From Alicyclobacillus mali (GTDB lineage: Bacteria > Bacillota > Bacilli > Alicyclobacillales > Alicyclobacillaceae), in the NCBI RefSeq assembly GCF_017329565.1, contig NZ_JAFMTT010000018.1: a stretch of 59,800 bases of DNA. One strand, given 5' to 3'. Position 1 is the first letter of the stretch, and each line of letters begins with the position of its first letter. Shown piece after piece: positions 53,717 to 59,800 of this stretch. Under the pieces are notes generated by a model. It saw only the letters and a list, made by a program, of their open reading frames with translations, did not search any database and was not told the DNA's origin. Both the position numbers and the translations under genes were made by a program.

Positions 53717-54907
53717 TTAACTCGCCACTTCTCGCGTGACGCGCTGAATGATGGCATCCGGCAGGCGATAGACGACGCCGGACGGATCGGCGTGCACCAG
53801 ATCCACCATCTTGCCGAGCTGACGCTTGTCGAGCTGGTACTCGGCGAACGTCGCGGGCAGGCCGACCTGCTCGCGCAGATGGCGAATGCGCTGAATGAGC
53901 GCGTCGAGGGCGGCGTCGGGATCGGAAGGGGCGTCGAGATTCAGCGCCTGCATGAATTCGACGACGCGCGGGCGGTAGAACGCGGGCATCGCGGCCATCA
54001 CGTTCGGCAAGAGCACGGCGTTCGCGAGGCCGTGCGGAATGCCGAACTTCGCGCCGAAGGCGTGCGCCATGTTGTGCACGGGAATGGCGTTCAAGGCGAG
54101 GCTGAAGCTGATGATGGCCATCGTGCTCGCCATGAGCATGTTGGCGCGGGCGGTCAGATCCTGCCCATTGGCCACGGCCTTCGGCAGATTTTCGAAGATC
54201 ATGCGCGCGGATGGAATGGCGTACGCGTCGGTGAACGGGTTGGCCTGCGGCGAGAAGAAGCCTTCAATGGCGTGGGTCAGCGCGTCGAAGCCCGTGAAGG
54301 CCGTGATGCTGGGCGGCAGGCCGACCGTGAGTTCGGGATCAAGAATGGCGATATCCGCGTTGATGAACGGGTTGATGAGGTTCACCTTGACGCCGAGATC
54401 GTCGTGGAAGACCACGGCGATGGGCGAAGCCTCGGCACCTGTTCCGGCGGTGGTGGGCAGCGCCACGTGCGGAATAAAGATGGGCTGCGCCTCGGGCCAC
54501 ATCTCGAGCGCGTTGCCGATGAGCGCGGGGCGTATGTCGGTGAGACCGCGGCTCACCATCCACTTGATGCCCTTCACGGTGTCGAGCACGCTGCCCCCGC
54601 CGAGGGCGATGAGGCTGTCTGCGGCACACTCGCGGTACGCGCGCGCGGCCTCGTTGATGATATGCGCCTTCGCGTCCTGCTCGACGCGATCGAACACGCC
54701 GGCGATGGTCACGGGCGTCGGGACGAGATCGAACAGCTCCAATATCTTGTCGAGCAAGCCGGCCCGCACAATTCCAGGATCGGTGACGACAAACGCGCGC
54801 TTGCCGCCGAGCCCGCGCACGGTCTCGGGCAGGAGCACGCGCGAGCCAACGCCGTTTGTGATGGTCGTTCTCGCCATGAATTGAAAACCGGATCGGATGT
54901 ATGGCAT
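53717..54907 (-). CDS. Iron-containing alcohol dehydrogenase
   Basis: 396 residues. NAD-binding region ALGGGSVLDTVKGIKW; TTAGTGAEASPIAV; metal ligands in DALTHAIEGF and HNMAHAFGAKFGIPHGLANA. Interconverts an alcohol or 4-hydroxy acid with an aldehyde or ketone; close neighbours include 4-hydroxybutyrate-type enzymes (family knowledge). Ribosome site GAGGGGG. Follows the aldehyde dehydrogenase gene by about 30 bases. Confidence 0.93.
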   Translation of the reverse strand: MPYIRSGFQFMARTTITNGVGSRVLLPETVRGLGGKRAFVVTDPGIVRAGLLDKILELFDLVPTPVTIAGVFDRVEQDAKAHIINEAARAYRECAADSLIALGGGSVLDTVKGIKWMVSRGLTDIRPALIGNALEMWPEAQPIFIPHVALPTTAGTGAEASPIAVVFHDDLGVKVNLINPFINADIAILDPELTVGLPPSITAFTGFDALTHAIEGFFSPQANPFTDAYAIPSARMIFENLPKAVANGQDLTARANMLMASTMAIISFSLALNAIPVHNMAHAFGAKFGIPHGLANAVLLPNVMAAMPAFYRPRVVEFMQALNLDAPSDPDAALDALIQRIRHLREQVGLPATFAEYQLDKRQLGKMVDLVHADPSGVVYRLPDAIIQRVTREVAS

Positions 54908-54937
54908 GGATGAACCCCCTCGCAGTCGTCGATGGCG

Positions 54938-56470
54938 TCAGGCCTTCTCGGGCAGGACGATGGAATACCAGTGGCGGTTTTCCACCTCGTGCACGAGGGA
55001 GGCGTGCACGTGCTTCAGCTGGGTGTACTCGTCAAGCGCATACTGGCCTATCTCGCGCCCAAAGCCGCTCATCTTGTAACCGCCGAACGGCGCGTCACTG
55101 CGGAACATGTGCCAATCGTTCACCCAGATGGTTCCCGCGCGAATCTCGCGCGCGACGCGATAGGCCTGGTTGAGATCGCGCGTCCAGACGCCGCCGGCTA
55201 GACCGTAGACGGTGTCGTTGGCCAGCCGCACCGCCTCGTCCACGTCCCGCGCCTTCATGACCGCGAGCACGGGACCGAAGATCTCCTCCTGCGCGATCTT
55301 CATGCGGTTATCGACGTCGGCGAAGATGGTGGGTTCGACGAAATACCCGCCTTCGAGCCCTACCACGTCCGCGCGCGAACCGCCGCACACGAGGCGAGCA
55401 CCCTCCTCTTTACCGGACTCGATATAACCCAGGATGGACTTGAGCTGTGTCTCCGAGATGATGGGCCCCATGCCCACCTTGTCGTCGAGCGGGTTGCCCA
55501 GGCGAATCTGCGACGCCAGCTGCGCGAGCCGCTCCACCACCTCGTCATAGACCGCCTCGTGCACGATCACGCGCGTCCCGCACTCGCACACCTGGCCGCT
55601 GTGCAGGAAGACGCCAAACAGGATGCCGGGAATGGCGAGATCCAGATCCGCATCCGGCAATACAATGGCCGGCGACTTGCCGCCCAACTCCAGCGTCACG
55701 CGCTTCACGCCCTGCGCCGCGAGCTGCATGATCCGCTTGCCGACCTCGGTCGATCCGGTGAAGGCAATTTTGTCGACCTCCGGGTGCGTGACCAACGCCT
55801 CGCCCACGGACGATCCCGGCCCGGTGACCACGTTGAACACGCCCTTCGGCAGCCCGGCCTTCACGGCGAGCTCGGCCAGCTTGAGCGTGGAAAGCGGCGT
55901 GTTGGACGCCGGCTTAATGACGATGGAGTTGCCCATGGCGAGCGCGGGCGCCAGTTTCCACATCGCGAGAATGAGCGGATAGTTCCACGCCGTGATGCCC
56001 GCACAGACGCCGACCGGCTCCCTCCAAACCTGGTTGTGGCTCGGCGCCGGGAACGGGCGCAGCGGAAGCGTCTTGGCGTATTCGTACTCCTGCGCGAACT
56101 TGGCCGTCTGCTGGAGCAGGTCGACAATGAGCAACATATCCGCGCTCGACACGCGCCGCACGGTTGCACCGGATGTCAAGATTTCGAGAAACGCGATCTC
56201 CTGCGCGTGCGCGACGATCTCGTCCGCGAACCGGAGCAACACCCGAGCTCGCTCGTGGGGCTTCGCGCGCGACCACTCGCCCGATTCAAACGCCCGCCGC
56301 GCGCTCCGCACAGCGCGGTCCACGTCTCGCGCGTCCGACTTGGCCACGCGCGCGCAGGGCTGACCCGAGGCGGGATTCACCACCTCGAACATCTCGCCGC
56401 TTTCCGCAGGCGTGTATTCGCCGTCAATGAACATGCCGTACTCGGGGAGTCTCACACTCGTCATGACCAT
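54938..56470 (-). CDS. NAD(P)-dependent aldehyde dehydrogenase
   Basis: 510 residues from the ATG at 56470 (GGGAGG upstream). ALDH signatures: ITAWNYPLILAMWKLAPALAMGN, FTGSTEVGKRI, VTLELGGKSPAIV (catalytic Glu) and GQVCECGTRV (catalytic Cys). Oxidises an aldehyde to the acid that the ligase could activate. The start overlaps the upstream coiled-coil gene by 10 bases. Confidence 0.95.
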   Translation of the reverse strand: MVMTSVRLPEYGMFIDGEYTPAESGEMFEVVNPASGQPCARVAKSDARDVDRAVRSARRAFESGEWSRAKPHERARVLLRFADEIVAHAQEIAFLEILTSGATVRRVSSADMLLIVDLLQQTAKFAQEYEYAKTLPLRPFPAPSHNQVWREPVGVCAGITAWNYPLILAMWKLAPALAMGNSIVIKPASNTPLSTLKLAELAVKAGLPKGVFNVVTGPGSSVGEALVTHPEVDKIAFTGSTEVGKRIMQLAAQGVKRVTLELGGKSPAIVLPDADLDLAIPGILFGVFLHSGQVCECGTRVIVHEAVYDEVVERLAQLASQIRLGNPLDDKVGMGPIISETQLKSILGYIESGKEEGARLVCGGSRADVVGLEGGYFVEPTIFADVDNRMKIAQEEIFGPVLAVMKARDVDEAVRLANDTVYGLAGGVWTRDLNQAYRVAREIRAGTIWVNDWHMFRSDAPFGGYKMSGFGREIGQYALDEYTQLKHVHASLVHEVENRHWYSIVLPEKA

Positions 56471-56952
56471 GGCTGTTCCTCCCTTGACATTTCGCCGCAC
56501 CCTTGCGCGCCGCTCGACGCCGCGCGCTGGGGGACGACGTGCTCCTCAATCAGCGCCCGCAGCGCCTGGACCTGCTGCTTCAGAGCTTCCAACTCGCCCC
56601 GCATACGAGCCAATTCGGCGTGATCCGCCTGCGCACGCTTCTGCCGCTCCATGCGCATCTGCATGAACCACTTGAAAAGGATTTGGTTGGAATAGTCCTG
56701 GGTGATCATGTCGCGCAAAGCGTCCTCGAGCGTCTCGCGCTTGCCCTTTGGGCCGTGATCGCGCCCGTAAAGCAGGTGCTTCTCCAGAATTTTCGGGATA
56801 TCCGGATTGTTGGGGCCACCGGACTGGCGGTAAAACGCCTCCATGCGTTTTTGAATCGTCAACTGCTCCTGCGCTTCCCGCGACAGGTCGCCCGTCTCAC
56901 GCGTCCCGCCGCGGGCCGGCATGGGTTCCCTTGACTGAAACTGCACCGCCAT
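56461..56952 (-). CDS. Hypothetical soluble protein with C-terminal coiled coil
   Basis: 163 residues from the ATG at 56952 (GGAGGGG upstream; the ATG two codons earlier is too close). Middle part: YGRDHGPKGKRETLEDALRDMITQDYSNQILFKWFMQ; the C-terminal ~60 residues (AELARMRGELEALKQQVQALRALIEEH) form a coiled coil. No family recognised. The arrangement (UbiB-like upstream, ALDH overlapping downstream) suggests a shared transcript. Confidence 0.7.
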   Translation of the reverse strand: MAVQFQSREPMPARGGTRETGDLSREAQEQLTIQKRMEAFYRQSGGPNNPDIPKILEKHLLYGRDHGPKGKRETLEDALRDMITQDYSNQILFKWFMQMRMERQKRAQADHAELARMRGELEALKQQVQALRALIEEHVVPQRAASSGAQGCGEMSREEQPWS

Positions 56953-56973
56953 ACACATCCCCTCCGCCGCTGT

Positions 56974-58674
56974 TCAGATTCGCTTCTTGGATCGGATGGT
57001 GCTCCAGAGCGCCGAGAGGCCGAGCGCCACGCTGGCCGCCACGCCGCCCCAGCCGAGATCGACAATCCCGCCATGCGCAGCGGGCCGCGTGTCGGCAAAG
57101 GCGAGCAGGATGGCGCCGCCGAGGAAGAACGTCCCGGACATGGTGGCCAGAAGCAACTTGTTGACCACGCGATGCAGCGTGCGCACGGCCTGGTGAGACA
57201 ACTGCGCGTCCAGGTTGACGCGAAAGTCGTTCCATTCGAAGTGCTCGAGGATCTTGTTCAGGCGCCGCGGCAACGTCGCGGTGAGTTTCGCGAACTCAGC
57301 CGCAAAGCTGGCGTTGGTGTGATAGTTGAAGCGGCGCATCATCCAGCGTCGCAGGATCTGGACGTCCGCAATCTCCACCAGTTGGTGATACGAGATCTCG
57401 GGGCAAAGCCAGCGCGCCGTGCCCTCCGCTGCCGAAAAGCCTTTGGTCCAAAGCGCCAGGCCGTTCGGGATCCGGCAGTAGTTTTTCGCCGCGATCACGA
57501 TGGTGGTGAGCAGGAGGTTGCCCCAGTTGTAGTAGCTGGCCTGCGTGCTGTTGGTGTAGTGAATGAGCAAGGAGCGAAGCTGATCGCGCAGGCGGACGAG
57601 ATCGGTGTACCGGGTCGGTTCGTAGATGTCGAGCAGAGCCTCGATGGCGTCCTCCTGCTGGTTGACGCGCACGTGCATGAGCATGCGGAAGATGGCCTCC
57701 GTGTGCGCCGCGTCCATGCGCCCCACCAGGCCCCAGTCGAGAATGGCGATGCGCTTGGTTCGCTTATCCACCATCAGGTTGGATGCGTGCGGGTCCGCGT
57801 GGTAATTGCCCTCGACAAACGCTTTCACGTAGTAATGAGCGAGGTCCGTCATGCGCTCCAAGCGCTCTTCAAAGGTGAAGAAATCAACAGGGAAATCCTT
57901 CAGATTCCACCCATCGATGAACTCCATCACCAGCACGCGCTGCGTGACGTGGTACACTTCCGGGATGTACAAGGTCTCGAACTCCTGGACCATGCCGCGC
58001 TGCTCCTCCATGATTTCCGCCTCGCGGCGCAGGTCCAGCTCGTTCATGGTGCTGCTGTAGTAGTCTTCAATAATGCCGTTCAAATCGATGGAAACCTCGA
58101 GTTGCGGCGGAAGCAATTTCTGCAAGCGCCGGACGAGCTTGCGCACGTTGTTGATGTCCACCTGGAACAGTCTATCGACGAGCGGCCGGACAATCTTGAC
58201 CGCCGCCATCCGACCATCCGCCAACTGCGCGCGATACACCTGCGCCAGTGAAGCCGAACCGAGCGGATTCGGGTCGATCCAGCGAAAAACCTCAGCCCAG
58301 TTGGGGATCTCGTCCTCGAGCACGGCCATCATGTAGTGAAAAGGCAGCGGGGGCACGCTGTCGAGGAGGTAGGCCAGCTCCGCCGTCACCGCTTCGGGCA
58401 GGAGTTCCTGCCGGGTCATGATGACCTGCCCGAGCTTGATAAATGTGGGGCCGAGTTCTTCAAACGCTGCGCGCAGCCGTTGCCCCAAGAGGCGCTGGCG
58501 AGCCTCTTCGTCTCGGCTCCGATCGCGCAGCGCATGAAGCACGCCGTGTTTTACAAGCGCTTTCACCACCTCGCGCTGGCGCTTGCTCGGCGTGATCTTC
58601 CGACGCTCCCGTTCGATGAAGCGCCGCGCTCGCTCCAGCTCGTTTCTCTCCTCTGTATTCAGCGCAACCGCCAT
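56974..58674 (-). CDS. UbiB/ABC1-family kinase-like membrane protein
   Basis: 566 residues from the ATG at 58674 (GGGGGTG upstream). ABC1 domain: FEELGPTFIKLGQVIMTRQELLP (the KxGQ motif), GSASLAQVYRAQLADGR (Ala-rich loop), VMEFIDGWNL, ADPHASNLMV and ILDWGLVGRM. Two C-terminal membrane segments (about 510-530 and 540-556). An atypical ATPase, linked to ubiquinone or lipid handling in other bacteria; here menaquinone bacteria use is unclear. Confidence 0.92.
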   Translation of the reverse strand: MAVALNTEERNELERARRFIERERRKITPSKRQREVVKALVKHGVLHALRDRSRDEEARQRLLGQRLRAAFEELGPTFIKLGQVIMTRQELLPEAVTAELAYLLDSVPPLPFHYMMAVLEDEIPNWAEVFRWIDPNPLGSASLAQVYRAQLADGRMAAVKIVRPLVDRLFQVDINNVRKLVRRLQKLLPPQLEVSIDLNGIIEDYYSSTMNELDLRREAEIMEEQRGMVQEFETLYIPEVYHVTQRVLVMEFIDGWNLKDFPVDFFTFEERLERMTDLAHYYVKAFVEGNYHADPHASNLMVDKRTKRIAILDWGLVGRMDAAHTEAIFRMLMHVRVNQQEDAIEALLDIYEPTRYTDLVRLRDQLRSLLIHYTNSTQASYYNWGNLLLTTIVIAAKNYCRIPNGLALWTKGFSAAEGTARWLCPEISYHQLVEIADVQILRRWMMRRFNYHTNASFAAEFAKLTATLPRRLNKILEHFEWNDFRVNLDAQLSHQAVRTLHRVVNKLLLATMSGTFFLGGAILLAFADTRPAAHGGIVDLGWGGVAASVALGLSALWSTIRSKKRI

Positions 58675-58847
58675 GTGACACGCACCCCCTCGCGAGTCGC
58701 CATGCCTCCCGTACAAGCCCTTCGGCCTGCATCAGGGACACGCGCCACGACACTCATCTTTCTTGGAGTATACAATCCGAAATAGTCTGCCTATATCCCG
58801 AGAACCGGGGGAATTCGGGGGAACCCCCCCATGACGAAGGGGGATCC

Positions 58848-59480
58848 TCAATCTCTGTTCGTTGCGCGCGGACCGTGAAGGAAGCGGGTATGGACGATGT
58901 AGCGGAGCGGCGCGAACCCGATATAGTCAAAAGGCCAACAAGTCTGAAGTGTCAGCGTCTCTCGCGGCGTCGGCGCGGTCACGGCCGTGTCGGTCGGCGG
59001 TACGATTTGCGCACCCGTCACCTGGTAGGTGAACGTCCCGTAGGCTGTTTCAAATTCGACGAGATCGCCCACGCGCAGGCGGCTCAAGACGTGGAACACC
59101 GTGTCGCGGTGTCCGGCGACGTACACGTTGCTGCCCTGCCCAGGGAGAGCGGAGGCCGGATCGTGCCCAGCGCCAAGCGCGAGATCCGCCCACGAGTCCC
59201 CTTGGACGACAGGCACGCGCACGCCTTCGGCCGGAAAGACGAGCTCACCGATTTTTTGTCCCAGCCGGGGCGGAGGCATCCAGAGCGCGATATCCCCAGC
59301 GCCTTGACCGGCTGCGCGAGGCTCAGGCTGATAGACGGGAAGGGGGCGATGGTTCACCCAGGCGGTCTCCCACAAATAGGCCCATCCTGCGTCACCGGCC
59401 ATCACAGCCCCGATGAGCGCCAGAAGAAGCGGAACGGCCCGCGCGCCGAGCGCGAGCCGTCGCATCTGCTTCGCCTTCAT
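58848..59480 (-). CDS. Class D-like sortase
   Basis: 210 residues. An N-terminal membrane segment (about 12-33) anchors the enzyme. Catalytic set: His in VAGHRDTVFH, Cys in TLTLQTCWPF, Arg in FAPLRYIVH. The spacing and the TLxTC context are those of sortases. Attaches LPxT-type proteins to the wall. Its start lies 4 bases after the stop of the upstream gene, whose product ends in an LPQTS sorting signal, so enzyme and substrate are probably coupled. A G/C-rich hairpin without a T-run follows (58820-58847). Confidence 0.9.
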   Translation of the reverse strand: MKAKQMRRLALGARAVPLLLALIGAVMAGDAGWAYLWETAWVNHRPLPVYQPEPRAAGQGAGDIALWMPPPRLGQKIGELVFPAEGVRVPVVQGDSWADLALGAGHDPASALPGQGSNVYVAGHRDTVFHVLSRLRVGDLVEFETAYGTFTYQVTGAQIVPPTDTAVTAPTPRETLTLQTCWPFDYIGFAPLRYIVHTRFLHGPRATNRD

Positions 59481-59483
59481 GAC

Positions 59484-59800
59484 TCACACCATCCAGCGCC
59501 GCGTCCACCGCCACACGGGAACGGCGGAACCACCCCCGAGCATCAACAGGGCGAGGCCCAACGCAATCCAGAGAGGGAGGCGTGTGGACGTCTGAGGCAG
59601 CAGTCCTCCGGGCACCTTCGGAAGCTGGGCCGACACGATGATGTGGCCCGGTGTGGTGCCCGTGGTGCCCGTGGTGCCCGTGGTGCCCGTGGTGCCCGTG
59701 CTGCCCGTGCTGCCCGTGCTGCCCGTGCTGCCCGTGCTGCCCGTGCTGCCCGTGCTGCCCGTGCTGCCCGTGCTGCCCGTGCTGCCCGTGCTGCCCGTGC
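59484..59800 (-). CDS. Partial gene: C-terminal end of an LPQTS-sorted surface protein
   Basis: Open to the window end on the minus strand; only the last ~105 codons are present. The end has Gly-Ser-Thr then Gly-Thr-Thr tripeptide repeats, a linker (GHIIVSAQLPKVPGG), LPQTSTR, a hydrophobic stretch (LWIALGLALLMLGGG) and the basic tail RWTRRWMV. That is a cell-wall sorting signal. The sortase follows immediately. The repeat region would form a flexible, glycosylatable stalk (inference). Confidence 0.8.
   Translation of the reverse strand, partial: TGSTGSTGSTGSTGSTGSTGSTGSTGSTGSTGSTGTTGTTGTTGTTGTTPGHIIVSAQLPKVPGGLLPQTSTRLPLWIALGLALLMLGGGSAVPVWRWTRRWMV
59653..59800. repeat. 9-bp tandem repeat, cut by the window end
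   Basis: Five units of GTGGTGCCC, then at least 11 units of GTGCTGCCC up to the last base. In frame it encodes (Gly-Thr-Thr) and (Gly-Ser-Thr). Probably the cause of the assembly break; copy number is likely unresolved. Confidence 0.95.

Noticed and set aside
58820..58847. C/G-run hairpin after the sortase as a terminator
   Set aside because: Stem of C and G runs without T-run; could be chance in GC-rich sequence.
59653..59800. Repeat considered as a CRISPR or minisatellite locus
   Set aside because: Units are 9 bp without spacers and stay in frame with a coding sequence ending in a sorting signal.

Overview
The window looks like one contig from a high-GC, endospore-forming Firmicute. Gene content and order fit an Alicyclobacillus-type acidothermophile, but that is an inference from synteny and composition, not a database match. 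The first ~144 bases are homopolymer-rich noise, and the last ~150 bases are a 9-bp tandem repeat inside an open gene. Both look like assembly ends.

Region 1 (145-41440, almost all minus strand) follows the Bacillus subtilis yabG-to-lysS block. Read along the minus strand it runs yabG, veg, sspF, (cphB, cphA), ispE, purR, ridA, spoVG, glmU, prs, pth, fin, mfd, spoVT, yabN, rqcP (with hup), yabP, yabQ, divIC, yabR, (small ORF), spoIIE, yabS, yabT, tilS, hpt, ftsH, (accessory island), HD-GYP gene, hslO, folP, folK, yazB-like, greA, lysS. It mixes housekeeping genes for translation, folate, cell wall precursors and repair with sporulation genes. Promoter-like sites for Spo0A/sigma-A (spoIIE), sigma-H (spoVG), sigma-E (yabP), sigma-F/G (fin, spoVT, sspF) and sigma-K (yabG) can be read by eye. 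Relative to B. subtilis, coaX, ctc, yabM, folB, pabABC and dusB are not at their usual places. Plus-strand comEB and a 40-codon cmpA lie behind spoIIE.

Region 2 (about 6225-11880) is a lower-GC island on the plus strand between ftsH and hslO. It holds two intact paralogous lipoproteins of unknown function, a decayed third copy, a frameshifted small secreted ORF, and a membrane protein with a TcaA-like C-terminal half. One duplication carried along the ftsH terminator and the last codons of ftsH, so the island's history can be read directly.

Region 3 (41511-45641) has a GT-A-like glycosyltransferase, ykuK, a metallophosphatase, an APH-type kinase and an Rpn-type nuclease.

Region 4 (45816-56470) is a fatty-acid or alkyl-CoA catabolism cluster: an IclR regulator, two MaoC-type proteins, an acyl-CoA ligase, two acyl-CoA dehydrogenases, two SDR dehydrogenases, an Fe-alcohol dehydrogenase and an aldehyde dehydrogenase. 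The APH kinase at 43618 plus the ACAD at 49236 together match the two halves of ACAD10/11-type enzymes. A shared 13-bp palindrome (GAAAT-N3-ATTTC) in three promoter regions suggests a local regulon, possibly of the IclR protein.

Region 5 (56461-59800) has a coiled-coil protein, a UbiB/ABC1 kinase-like protein, a class D-like sortase and, cut by the contig end, its likely substrate with an LPQTS sorting signal and Gly-Ser/Thr-Thr repeats.
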